From the NCBI GenBank assembly GCA_947089855.1, contig CAMUML010000038.1, forward strand, positions 1-42,447: a stretch of DNA of 42,447 bases, written 5' to 3'. The notes under the pieces are model-generated. The model ran no database searches. It was not told the DNA's origin and saw only the letters and a list, made by a program, of their open reading frames with translations. Every line of letters starts with the position of its first letter. The stretch's first letter is position 1. The position numbers were made by a program, and so were the translations under genes. This stretch comes from an uncultured Eubacterium sp. (GTDB lineage: Bacteria; Bacillota; Clostridia; Lachnospirales; Lachnospiraceae). Positions 1 through 7,558 of the stretch are shown piece after piece.

Positions 1-29
1 TTTAACACTTGTAAATAGAATAATATGGC

Positions 30-56
30 AAAAACCGCATAACTGCGGCTTTTTTA
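30..56 (+). terminator. Rho-independent terminator of an upstream gene
   Basis: A short GC hairpin (CCGCA, loop TAAC, TGCGG) is preceded by an A-run and followed by a T-run. It probably ends a plus-strand gene lying before the window. No coding sequence from that gene is visible here. Confidence 0.6.
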
Positions 57-116
57 CCTTATTTTCAATTTCCGCTACCAATTTTTTTTGCGGTGTGGTA
101 TATTTAAATATAAATT

Positions 117-152
117 GTTGCTATGAGCAGCCTCCAGGCCGTGAATAGCAAC
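117..152. repeat. 36-nt hairpin related to the 16921-16956 hairpin
   Basis: GTTGCTAT pairs with ATAGCAAC around an inner GAGCAGCC/GGCCGTGA arm and the loop TCCA. The hairpin at 16921-16956 has the same length and layout, but there the outer arms read GTTACTAT and ATAGTAAC. The base pair changed on both sides, so pairing is kept. It appears to be a solo version of the last hairpin of the longer elements at 4989 and 16813. Confidence 0.7.
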
Positions 153-278
153 TATAAATTGTTACCGTCCACACACAGTGCCATGCGTCCATAGGAACCT
201 GGAACCTTGGCAGCACACGAAACACAAGCCCGCCTGTTTTATCTAATGGGGAACAAAGCCGGAAAAGGAGTACAGAAT

Positions 279-1238
279 ATGAAAAATTCATCATTATATT
301 ATAGTGTTGGCCCACTGTTATATTGCCCTGCTGACAGGGATGCGATTGTACAGTATATTATTGAACAAAAGTTTGGGGGAAAATTTTCGTTGGCTTTATG
401 CCTGGAAGATACCATCAACGATAACCTTGTGGCGCAAGCGGAGCAAAAAGTTGCTGCTTCTTTAATACAGCTGAATGCGGCAAGGAGCCAGAAGTTTTTT
501 TACCTTCCGAAAATTTTTATCCGTGTCCGAAACCCAGAGCAGATCCTGCGCCTTGTGCAGTTGATTGGTGCGGGGATGGCGGTTGTGCACGGGTTTATTA
601 TTCCAAAATTTTCCACTGGAAATGCGGATGCTTATGTTCAAAATGTTATAAAAGCGAATGAAATAACCGGAAAAACACTGTACCTGATGCCAATTTATGA
701 AAGCATGGACCTGATCAACCTGCGGACACGCTATGATATGCTGTATACATTAAAGGACAAGCTGGCGCCAGTAGAGCAGCTTGTACTGAATATCCGGGTT
801 GGCGGAAATGACCTATGCCGTATTTTTGGTATCCGCCGCCATGCAGACGAGTCCATCCACAGGATGCTGCCGGTTGCACAGTTTTTGTCGGATGTCGTAA
901 CGGTATATGGGATGGATTATGTAGTATCCGGGCCAGTCTTTGAATATTTTGATGGAAATGGCTGGGAAGAAGGGCTATTGCGTGAAATTACCGATGATAA
1001 GCTGTGCGGCTTTGTTGGGAAAACAGTGATCCATCCGAACCAGATCAATGTTGTAAACAACGCTTACCGTGTTTCCCAAAAAGATTATCAGGATGCACTA
1101 AGCATTTTAAACTGGAAACCAGCGGATACCGATGTTTCCGCCGATTTGGACCATGAACGGATGGATGAAAAGAAGACGCACCGCAGCTGGGCGGAACAGG
1201 TTTTATTAATTGCGGATGCCTATGGGCTTTCTACCTAA
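279..1238 (+). CDS. HpcH/HpaI aldolase / citrate lyase beta-like (CitE-like) protein
   Basis: A 319-residue protein with the TIM-barrel pattern of the CitE / HpcH-HpaI lyase family. Visible signatures are CLEDTI near residue 41, IRVRNP near 81 (candidate substrate-binding Arg82), the metal-ligand candidates Glu141 (PIYESM) and Asp178 (RVGGNDL), and GKTVIHPNQI near 247, which matches the CitE signature G-K-x-x-IHP-x-Q. Such enzymes cleave or form C-C bonds in CoA-thioesters or related acids; the substrate here is unknown. The ATG at 279 is chosen because AAAGGAG lies 8 nt upstream; the longer TTG start at 207 has no such support. It converges on the StiP and phosphoribosyltransferase genes, and the three families are known to co-occur in tellurite-type stress clusters, so a shared biosynthetic pathway is inferred. 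Confidence 0.85.
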   Translation: MKNSSLYYSVGPLLYCPADRDAIVQYIIEQKFGGKFSLALCLEDTINDNLVAQAEQKVAASLIQLNAARSQKFFYLPKIFIRVRNPEQILRLVQLIGAGMAVVHGFIIPKFSTGNADAYVQNVIKANEITGKTLYLMPIYESMDLINLRTRYDMLYTLKDKLAPVEQLVLNIRVGGNDLCRIFGIRRHADESIHRMLPVAQFLSDVVTVYGMDYVVSGPVFEYFDGNGWEEGLLREITDDKLCGFVGKTVIHPNQINVVNNAYRVSQKDYQDALSILNWKPADTDVSADLDHERMDEKKTHRSWAEQVLLIADAYGLST

Positions 1239-1322
1239 GGAACGGTCGCTTTGCCTATAGGAGATAGCCGGCTATAAGAAAGCTGCGGATACGGCCAACG
1301 GCACTGGCGCAGGGGGCAGTTT

Positions 1323-2372
1323 CTAGGTATCGGCCATCTGCTTAATCAAACCGCAGCATTTATAATTTTGCATAGGATAATATTGTACTGGTACCTGTTT
1401 TTCTTCCGCAAGTTTAAAAATATGCCTTAATGCAGGGCTGCCTTTTTCTGTTTCATTGACCAGTATGCGCCATGGGACACGTCTTAAAAGCACCCTTGTG
1501 GTTTCTCCGATGCCCGGTTTGATCAGATGGATATTGGAAATGCCAAAGGTGCTGGCAATGCCCATAACCTCCTTCCAGCCGTCTGCGCAGGCTGTGGAAG
1601 GGGCTTGCGTATTTTGTGCGGTGAAATGTTTTTCAATTGCATGGATAAAGGGGTAGGACAAATCGTTTTCTTTTAGTTCGCCATAATAAACCGCGCCATG
1701 AAAATCAGAAGCCCCAATAATATCATCCCTTAAAAATGTGCGGCTGATCAGGCCGGATACCGTACAGTTTAAGCAGGCGCTCGGTATCAGGATGTCTTCG
1801 TGCGTACCGCACAGCCTGGTTACGTTTGCCGGGTCGGCGAGTACGGCAATGTCCGCGGATACTCCTGGAAATGCGGCTACGCTTTTTTTTAGTTCTTTTA
1901 AAATGGCCCCTTTTCCGATCCAGCCATCTACAAACAGCAGTTTACCAGGTGCATACCTTTCCAGTAGGTAGTGCATGGCATTTTGGTCAATGCCCCTGCC
2001 TCGAATAATGGAAATGGAATAATGGGGCAGGGTAACGCGGTAACGCCATTTTAGGTACCGTTTTAACAGGATACCTGCAGGGATGCCTGCCCTGGCGAGG
2101 GATACAAGGACGGTGTCCGGGCCTTTTTGCTGGATGATTTTATCTGCCAGCAGCCCGACGGCCTGTGCGGACGGTCCTGCAAACAGCTCCAGTGCTTCTT
2201 CATAGGCATGCATGTAGGCTGGGGACGGGGTATATTCGACGGGAAGCATTTCACAGTAATGGCGTCCGGACTGTATCAGCTTTTCGCGTTCTTGCGTCGG
2301 CTGTGGGGCAACTAGGCCGGTGATGTCTTTTAACAATAGTTCTACGTCTTCTTTCCGATAGGATGTTTTCAT
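1323..2372 (-). CDS. StiP-family protein (putative cysteine protease of tellurite-like stress clusters)
   Basis: A 349-residue protein resembling the StiP family (Pfam PRTase_1/StiP type) found in Ter-associated biosynthetic operons. Visible segments are SLARAGIPAG near residue 91, HYSISIIRGRGID near 117 and a phosphoribosyltransferase-like LLFVDGWIGKGAI near 145. Cysteines in PSACLNCTVSG (about residue 200) are candidate functional residues. The family has been called a cysteine protease on bioinformatic grounds; its fold also recalls phosphoribosyltransferases, so the activity is uncertain. The ATG at 2372 is preferred because AAGGAAG precedes it; a GTG seven codons earlier overlaps that site. 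It follows the TRSP phosphoribosyltransferase by about 70 nt on the same strand, so the two are probably one operon. Confidence 0.8.
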   Translation of the reverse strand: MKTSYRKEDVELLLKDITGLVAPQPTQEREKLIQSGRHYCEMLPVEYTPSPAYMHAYEEALELFAGPSAQAVGLLADKIIQQKGPDTVLVSLARAGIPAGILLKRYLKWRYRVTLPHYSISIIRGRGIDQNAMHYLLERYAPGKLLFVDGWIGKGAILKELKKSVAAFPGVSADIAVLADPANVTRLCGTHEDILIPSACLNCTVSGLISRTFLRDDIIGASDFHGAVYYGELKENDLSYPFIHAIEKHFTAQNTQAPSTACADGWKEVMGIASTFGISNIHLIKPGIGETTRVLLRRVPWRILVNETEKGSPALRHIFKLAEEKQVPVQYYPMQNYKCCGLIKQMADT

Positions 2373-2441
2373 AATTATAGCTTCCTTTTCCACAGGATTT
2401 TTTGACAGTTGTAACGTTTCTTTTGCAGCAATCCCTTGTAC

Positions 2442-3566
2442 TTAGGCCCATCGTATGATAGAGATGCAGCTGGGCTTGTTTTTGCAGGATAGGGCATAGA
2501 GCAGGGAACAGATGCCTTCGGGTTCCTCGGTTTGCGCGTCCGTTATCACTAGCACCTTATCGTAAGTGCCAATGTCATAAAGGAAGGTGCGCCGTTTCCT
2601 GTCGTATAGGCTGCACAGTTCATACCGTGTATGGAACGGGTAGTTTTCCGGCCCGTATACGGCGGCCGGGCTTCGGGTCGTTGCGTGGAATTTTACGTTG
2701 GAGCCGGTTTCGGCGATCTTTGCAGCTACATAAAGCGCTGGGTACATAAATTCTTCTGTGCCAAGGACCAGTACCCGGCATGGTTTTTCAACCGGGAAGT
2801 GTTTTATGGCTGCCTGCCACAAGTTTTCGCAGGCTGCTTCGTAGTCCTTGGCAGCAGTCAGCCTTCTGGCATTGATCCAGCCGTAGGCCTTTCTTACTTT
2901 CTGGAAGGCTGCTTCCGGTTGCGGGAAGCTGCTGCCTGCCATACATGGGACATACCTGCCGGGCGGCAGCAGCTGGCACTGGCTGGCGGCCTTGGCATAG
3001 GGCGTATGGTCTGTTTTCACCAAATAAGAAAGCCCGATATGGTTAGAGCGGAACCGCTCCAGCGCTTGTGCGTCCATACCGTTTAAAATGGATGCTGCTG
3101 CAAAGGAAAGGCGGTTCGGGTATTGCTTTTGCAGGATGCGGATAATATTTAAAATGGTGTTTCCGGTTGTGATCTCATCTTCTACAAATAAAATCTGGCG
3201 GATATGGCCGATGATGGCATCCAGGTCGTTTTTAACTAATTTTTGCCCGGTAGCATGGCTGTGCTCTTCCGAAAAGGAAAAAAAGCTGCATCCTGGCACT
3301 TCTTCCCTTGTAGTCTGCATGTAATAGGCGCCTAATGAGACAGCAACCGCTGCACCGATAGCAGTGGCTGTTTCTGCAAAGCCGATAACCAGAAGCGGCC
3401 CACACGAAGGCTGGATGCTGTCCGCCAGTGCCTGGAACATAGCAAGCGCCTGGTGCGGGCCTACAGGGATATGTTTTCCCTGCAGGCGGTTTACGACTAA
3501 ATAGTTCCTTTTGGTATTGTTTTCCCGCTGGGCAATTGCTACCAAGCTTGATTCTTGATACTCCAT
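2442..3566 (-). CDS. Phosphoribosyltransferase with C-terminal TRSP domain
   Basis: A 374-residue two-domain protein. The N-terminal half carries a type I phosphoribosyltransferase PRPP loop, ILFVEDEITTGNT, at about residues 125-137. The C-terminal half has the TRSP motif at residues 297-300 (ATTRSPAAV), followed by a conserved-looking YDIGTYDKVLVITDAQ segment, as in the TRSP domain of Ter-associated phosphoribosyltransferases. In those clusters these enzymes are proposed to make a nucleoside-like metabolite; that role is literature-based inference. AGGAGG 8 nt before the ATG supports the start. It lies upstream of stiP on the same strand and opposite to the CitE-like gene, which completes three members of that module. 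No TerD, TerC, ATP-grasp or HAD partner is seen in the window. Confidence 0.85.
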   Translation of the reverse strand: MEYQESSLVAIAQRENNTKRNYLVVNRLQGKHIPVGPHQALAMFQALADSIQPSCGPLLVIGFAETATAIGAAVAVSLGAYYMQTTREEVPGCSFFSFSEEHSHATGQKLVKNDLDAIIGHIRQILFVEDEITTGNTILNIIRILQKQYPNRLSFAAASILNGMDAQALERFRSNHIGLSYLVKTDHTPYAKAASQCQLLPPGRYVPCMAGSSFPQPEAAFQKVRKAYGWINARRLTAAKDYEAACENLWQAAIKHFPVEKPCRVLVLGTEEFMYPALYVAAKIAETGSNVKFHATTRSPAAVYGPENYPFHTRYELCSLYDRKRRTFLYDIGTYDKVLVITDAQTEEPEGICSLLYALSCKNKPSCISIIRWA

Positions 3567-3617
3567 ATGGTTAACCTCCTGGCTGTTTGGATGGATCCTG
3601 TTTTTGGATGCAGGGTT

Positions 3618-3821
3618 TTAGTGTATATCCAGTTCGGGCGGCACATCCAATTCGGTTGGTACGTATTTGCCGTCTTTTTTCCGCTGCCTGACGCATTCTG
3701 ACAAAAGGTATTCAATCTGCCCGTTGACTGAGCGGAAATCGTCTTCTGCCCAAGCTGCAATTGCATCGTAGAGTTTTTTGGAAAGCCGCAGCGGCACCTG
3801 TTTTTTTGTATTGTCTGCCAT
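3618..3821 (-). CDS. Arc/MetJ-type ribbon-helix-helix DNA-binding protein
   Basis: A 67-residue protein whose first 50 residues fit a ribbon-helix-helix fold: a beta strand (KQVPLRLSKKLYDAI), then two helices with the SVNGQIEYLLSECV pattern typical of Arc-like proteins. The tail is proline and acid rich (PTELDVPPELDIH). The ATG lies only 12 nt after the SPFH stop codon and shows no clear Shine-Dalgarno sequence, so translational coupling to the SPFH gene is likely. It may regulate that operon or act as a small DNA-binding partner. No toxin gene of a toxin-antitoxin pair is seen next to it. Confidence 0.8.
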   Translation of the reverse strand: MADNTKKQVPLRLSKKLYDAIAAWAEDDFRSVNGQIEYLLSECVRQRKKDGKYVPTELDVPPELDIH

Positions 3822-3833
3822 AAGCGTTTGCTG

Positions 3834-4841
3834 CTAATACAGGCTTCCAGCGTTCACAATTGGCTGTGAATCGTGGTTTCCGCAGAGTACGACTAACAGA
3901 TTGGATACCATTGCAGCTTTGCGTTCCTCATCAAGCATCACAATATGCCGTTCGTTCAAATGGTCCAGGGCCATCTCCACCATACCGACTGCGCCGTCAA
4001 CGATCATCTTGCGGGCATCGATAATGGCGGAGGCCTGCTGGCGCTGGAGCATAACCGCTGCGATTTCCGGTGCATAGGCAAGGTGCGTAATGCGGGCTTC
4101 TACGACCTCGATGCCAGCTTCCTGTACACGCGCCTGTATTTCATCACGGATCCTAGAGGCTACGGTTTCGCTGGAACCGCGCAGGCTCCCGTCGTCTGCA
4201 ATGCCGTCGCCGGTCGTATCGACATTTGGTGCAACGTCGTATGGGTAAATCCGTACAATATTACGTAGGGCGCTGTCGCATTGCAGGGAGAGGAATTCCT
4301 TGTAATTATCTACGTTAAACACAGCTTTTGCCGTATCTTTCACCCTCCAGGTGACGGCAATCCCGATTTCTACTGGGTTGCCTAGGCAGTCGTTGATCTT
4401 TTGGCGGTTATTGCTTAAAGTCATAATTTTTAGGGAAATCCGTTTGGCATCTGGCGAATCGGTAGAAAACAGTGCGGCTGCCTGGGATTTTGGGCTGCTT
4501 GTTACATCCCCGCTTTGGTTTAACTGGGTCTTAGCAGCCGGGTTGATCGCGCTGCAGAATGGGTTTACAAAATAAAACCCTGGCTCTTTGAGGGATCCAA
4601 CATATTTGCCGAACAAAGTAAGCACAATGGCTTCCTGCGGACGCAGCACCTTTAAGCCGAGCCAAAGCAGCCATGCGGTACTTAGGATAAAGATACAAAA
4701 AATTAGCAGCAGTGGGCTTTTGCCATCCGCAATCATACGGCCTCCATAAACTACGCCAATAATGGCAGCAATATAAATAGCGATGGAAAGCAGCAGGACG
4801 GCCATGCCGTTTTTTCCGATATTTAATGTTTTCTCTTCCAT
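3834..4841 (-). CDS. SPFH/Band 7 domain membrane protein
   Basis: A 335-residue protein with two N-terminal membrane segments (about residues 13-33 and 44-63), then an SPFH/prohibitin domain (about 70-290; [28 protein letters not shown] is split as [16 protein letters not shown] and [11 protein letters not shown]; later [19 protein letters not shown]). SPFH proteins form large membrane-bound oligomers that organise lipid microdomains or hold proteases and other partners. The C-terminal part ([20 protein letters not shown]) is the usual SPFH coiled helix. AGGAGG lies 8 nt before the ATG. The ribbon-helix-helix gene follows it directly. A TGATAT/ATATCA palindrome lies in its likely promoter at 4862-4880. 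Confidence 0.9.
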   Translation of the reverse strand: MEEKTLNIGKNGMAVLLLSIAIYIAAIIGVVYGGRMIADGKSPLLLIFCIFILSTAWLLWLGLKVLRPQEAIVLTLFGKYVGSLKEPGFYFVNPFCSAINPAAKTQLNQSGDVTSSPKSQAAALFSTDSPDAKRISLKIMTLSNNRQKINDCLGNPVEIGIAVTWRVKDTAKAVFNVDNYKEFLSLQCDSALRNIVRIYPYDVAPNVDTTGDGIADDGSLRGSSETVASRIRDEIQARVQEAGIEVVEARITHLAYAPEIAAVMLQRQQASAIIDARKMIVDGAVGMVEMALDHLNERHIVMLDEERKAAMVSNLLVVLCGNHDSQPIVNAGSLY

Positions 4842-4861
4842 AAAAAAGTCCTCCTTGTGTT

Positions 4862-4880
4862 TGATATGATTATAATATCA
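4862..4880 (-). promoter_or_regulatory. Possible operator palindrome in the SPFH promoter region
   Basis: TGATAT at 4862-4867 is the inverted complement of ATATCA at 4875-4880, and inside it ATGAT/ATCAT flank TATAAT. The palindrome overlaps a plausible minus-strand -10 (TATTAT, 17 nt from TTGCAT). Given the ribbon-helix-helix protein encoded in the same transcript, autoregulation at this site is a reasonable but untested inference. Confidence 0.4.
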
Positions 4881-4939
4881 TAATGATTTCAAAAATGCAA
4901 GAAAAAATATCAAAAGAATTTTTACTATTATGGAATCCA

Positions 4940-4968
4940 TTGACAGATAACGGAAATTCTCCTATACT
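4940..4968 (+). promoter_or_regulatory. Sigma-A promoter of the ROK kinase operon
   Basis: TTGACA at 4940-4945, a 17-nt spacer and TATACT at 4963-4968. The predicted start, about 4975, places the structured element at 4989-5123 in the 5' leader of the glucokinase transcript. Confidence 0.8.
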
Positions 4969-4988
4969 GGACATAAAGCAGACACTAC

Positions 4989-5123
4989 GTAACAGTTCAG
5001 ATAACCCTTGAACTGTTACGCATCCGGCCATTGAAAATCGCTTTGCGATGGTCCGGATGCCCGCAACCGCTACATTTTCATACGGTCTGCGCAGTAAATG
5101 CGCAGGCCTGTCTGAACTGTTAC
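4989..5123. repeat. Structured intergenic element, copy 1 (135 bp)
   Basis: The ends are a perfect 13-bp inverted repeat, GTAACAGTTCAGA (4989-5001) and TCTGAACTGTTAC (5111-5123). A third copy of the arm, TGAACTGTTAC at 5009-5019, can pair with the first one instead, so two folds exclude each other. Inside are a GCATCCGG/CCGGATGC stem (5020-5060) that holds a nested ATCGC-TTT-GCGAT hairpin, and a CTGCGCA-GTAAA-TGCGCAG hairpin (5087-5105). Read on the minus strand, the order of hairpins is the same as in 16813-16956. It fills most of the gap between the SPFH and glucokinase genes. Confidence 0.85.
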
Positions 5124-5152
5124 GGCACTACAATGAAAAAGGAGAATAAAGT

Positions 5153-6097
5153 ATGCAAAAGTATGGATTTGGCGTAGACATCGGAGGGACGACAATAAAA
5201 ATGAGCCTGTTTGAAATGACGGGCGATATGCTGGAAAAATGGGAAATCCCGACCAATACAGCGGACAACGGAAGTTCTATCCTGGACGATGCCGCAAAGG
5301 CAGTGGAAGGATGCCTGTCTGACTGGAAAATAGAAAAAGAGGACGTGGCAGGCATAGGCGTTGGGGTTCCAGGCCCGGTAGTTGGAAATACGGTTGTAAT
5401 GCGGTGCGTCAACCTTGGATGGGGCCGTGTGGATGTAGCAAAAATGCTAGAGGCCAAAACAGGGTTAAAGGTCCGGGTCGGAAATGATGCCAATGTAGCG
5501 GCACTGGGCGAGATGTGGCAAGGCGGTGCAAAAGGATGCAAAAATGTTATTATGGTAACGCTTGGCACGGGTGTTGGCGGCGGCATTATTGTAGATGGTA
5601 AGATTGTAGGCGGCTCGCATGGCGCAGGCGGCGAAATTGGGCATATTTTTGTAGATGGGCAGGAAACGGAGCAGTGCGGCTGCGGAAAGCGTGGCTGCCT
5701 GGAGCAGTATGCTTCTGCAACGGGCATTGTTAGGCTTGCAAACCGTGCATTGGCGGCAGACAGCAGGCAGACGGCTATGCGCGGGGTAGAAAAACTGACG
5801 GCCAAAGATGTCCTGGATGCTGCAAAAGCGGGGGATGCGCTAGCTTTGGAAGTTGTGGAAAAAATGGGGGATATACTTGGGACAGCGCTTGCAAATATAG
5901 CCTGTGTCGTAGACCCTGAGGTTGTGGTAATTGGCGGCGGCGTTTCTAAGGCAGGCAGTATATTGACGGATGTGATACAAAAGTACTTTAAAGAACGTAC
6001 TTTTTCTTCCTGCCAGGATACGAAGTTTGAACTGGCGCAGCTTGGCAATGACGCAGGGGTGTATGGCTGTGTCTACCTATTATTAAGCAGCCAATGA
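5153..6097 (+). CDS. glcK: ROK-family glucokinase
   Basis: A 314-residue ROK kinase that phosphorylates glucose with ATP at the entry of glycolysis. The N-terminal phosphate-binding loop DIGGTTIKMS (residue 9 on), the second ATP-site motif TLGTGVGGGII, the EIGHIFVD catalytic-region motif and the ROK zinc-binding cluster CGCGKRGCLE are all present. Length is normal for the family. GGAG lies 9 nt before the ATG. Its stop overlaps the start of the glycosyltransferase gene (ATGA), so the two are translationally coupled. A consensus promoter at 4940 and a structured leader lie upstream. The exact sugar is inferred from family resemblance; other hexoses are possible. Confidence 0.9.
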   Translation: MQKYGFGVDIGGTTIKMSLFEMTGDMLEKWEIPTNTADNGSSILDDAAKAVEGCLSDWKIEKEDVAGIGVGVPGPVVGNTVVMRCVNLGWGRVDVAKMLEAKTGLKVRVGNDANVAALGEMWQGGAKGCKNVIMVTLGTGVGGGIIVDGKIVGGSHGAGGEIGHIFVDGQETEQCGCGKRGCLEQYASATGIVRLANRALAADSRQTAMRGVEKLTAKDVLDAAKAGDALALEVVEKMGDILGTALANIACVVDPEVVVIGGGVSKAGSILTDVIQKYFKERTFSSCQDTKFELAQLGNDAGVYGCVYLLLSSQ

Positions 6098-7089
6098 AGC
6101 TGATTATACAGATTCCCTGTTATAATGAAGCGCAGACGCTTTGCGTCGCGCTGGACGCATTGCCGAGGCACATTGATGGAATTGATAAGATCGAATATCT
6201 GGTGGTTGACGATGGGAGCAGCGATGGGACATCCCGTGTGGCCTTACATTGGGGCGTAGATTATATTGTGCATTTCCGCAAGAACCGGGGGCTTGCCAAA
6301 GGGTTTATGGCGGGCATTGATGCCTGCCTGCGCAACGGGGCGGATATTATAGTCAATACGGATGCGGACAACCAGTATGAAGGCGCAGATATTGAAAAGC
6401 TGGTCCGCCCGATTCTGGAAGGGAAATCCGATATAGTAATTGGTGCGCGGCCGATTGATGAAATTGCTGATTTTTCCCCAATGAAAAAAAAGCTCCAGCA
6501 TTTGGGCAGCTTTATTGTGCGCCAGGCAAGCCGCACCGGTATACCTGACGCGCCGAGCGGCTTTCGGGCCTATAGCCGGGAGGCCGCTATGCGGCTGAAT
6601 GTTACAAACGAATATACCTATACGCTGGAAACGATCGTACAGGCGGGCCGCACAAAGATGGCGATGGATGCGGTCCCAGTCCGTACAAATAAGGAAATAC
6701 GCCCTTCCCGGCTTATGAAAAGCACAGCAGGATACATTAAAAAATCGATGTTTACGATCGGGCATGTATTTATGCTGTATAAGCCCCTGCAATTTTTTGT
6801 AACGATTGGCAGCATTATTTTTTTTATGGGCATAGCGGTTGGCGTGCGGTTTTTAAGTTTTTATTTTCATGGGGCCGGCAGCGGCCATATCCAGTCGTTG
6901 ATCTTGGCAGCCGTCCTGCTTTTGCTCGGGTTCCAGACGATGATCGTTGGCCTGCTTGCGGATATTATTGCATCGAACCGCAAAATACTGGAAGATGTGC
7001 AGTACCATGTACGGAAAATGGACTATGATGGGGTAAAAACGGCGCAGTGCAAAGCGCCGGCAAAGCCTGGAAACAGGCAGCCAGAGTAA
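6094..7089 (+). CDS. Family 2 glycosyltransferase, dolichol/undecaprenyl-phosphate type with C-terminal membrane segments
   Basis: A 331-residue GT2 enzyme. The N-terminal GT-A domain shows IPCYNEAQTL (residues 6-15), VVDDGSSDGT (about 38-47) and the metal-binding NTDADNQY (about 90). Two hydrophobic segments at about residues 231-255 and 267-291 anchor the C-terminus in the membrane, as in polyprenyl-phosphate mannosyl/glucosyltransferases of the DPM1/GtrB type. It likely transfers a sugar from a nucleotide donor to a lipid phosphate carrier. It overlaps glcK by 4 nt, and an LPG-synthase-type membrane protein follows, a common partner for these enzymes in cell-envelope gene sets. Confidence 0.88.
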   Translation: MKLIIQIPCYNEAQTLCVALDALPRHIDGIDKIEYLVVDDGSSDGTSRVALHWGVDYIVHFRKNRGLAKGFMAGIDACLRNGADIIVNTDADNQYEGADIEKLVRPILEGKSDIVIGARPIDEIADFSPMKKKLQHLGSFIVRQASRTGIPDAPSGFRAYSREAAMRLNVTNEYTYTLETIVQAGRTKMAMDAVPVRTNKEIRPSRLMKSTAGYIKKSMFTIGHVFMLYKPLQFFVTIGSIIFFMGIAVGVRFLSFYFHGAGSGHIQSLILAAVLLLLGFQTMIVGLLADIIASNRKILEDVQYHVRKMDYDGVKTAQCKAPAKPGNRQPE

Positions 7090-7288
7090 CTGCCCTAGAG
7101 TACTGCTGTGGCGTATTCCTATGTGCATAAGGAACTGCCGCAAACTGCACAAGTTATTTCACGACATTCCTAAGCAACAAACTTCGACAGAATCTGCATT
7201 TGGTATCCCGTAAGATGGAAAAAGGGAAGGAAACAAAACAGCAGGTAGGAATTATGCACAAACGATGCAAATCCACAGGAGGGACGGC

Positions 7289-7516
7289 ATGGGAATCAGG
7301 AAAATACTTCAGGATACGGCACAGATGAATGGGATTACGGTAGAAGAATTGCGTGCAAAAATGCAGCGGGCGATAAACGAAGCATGGACATTGCCGCCGG
7401 ACGAAGGCGGTATTACAGCAGCTTGCCAGCAGCAGGTGCCATGTGAAGGGGATATTCCAACACCTGAGGAATTTATCGGTTATGTGGCAAATGAAATCCG
7501 CAAAATAGATGGCTGA
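7289..7516 (+). CDS. Small conserved-type protein of unknown function (75 aa)
   Basis: The ATG at 7289 is preceded by AGGAGGG, so it is chosen over a start 24 nt earlier. The 75-residue product begins with a helix resembling NGITVEELRAKMQRAINEA, then a proline/cysteine stretch (QQVPCEGDIPTPEEF) and a C-terminal helix. Short clostridial proteins of this layout exist and some are annotated as resembling the C-terminal DNA-binding part of Spo0A; that link is from memory and weak. It lies between the glycosyltransferase and the LPG-synthase-type gene on the same strand. Function is not known. Confidence 0.7.
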   Translation: MGIRKILQDTAQMNGITVEELRAKMQRAINEAWTLPPDEGGITAACQQQVPCEGDIPTPEEFIGYVANEIRKIDG

Positions 7517-7558
7517 TGGCTGGAATATATAAAAATAATAAAACGCAGGGGGAGCCAA

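Noticed and set aside
3539-3766. 75-codon minus-strand frame overlapping the ribbon-helix-helix gene
   Set aside because: It is an out-of-frame reading of the RHH gene; the RHH frame fits a known fold.
3618-4841. Toxin-antitoxin pair
   Set aside because: The RHH protein resembles an antitoxin fold, but its partner is a clear SPFH membrane protein, not a toxin family.
4989-5123. Simple terminator or known riboswitch class
   Set aside because: There is no T-run, no recognised aptamer core, and related copies occur in contexts that are not gene leaders, so a dispersed structured element fits better.
5128-6048. Long minus-strand open frame (306 codons)
   Set aside because: It lies entirely opposite the glucokinase gene, whose motifs are clear. 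Its composition is Ser/Pro/Thr rich, as expected of an antisense frame.
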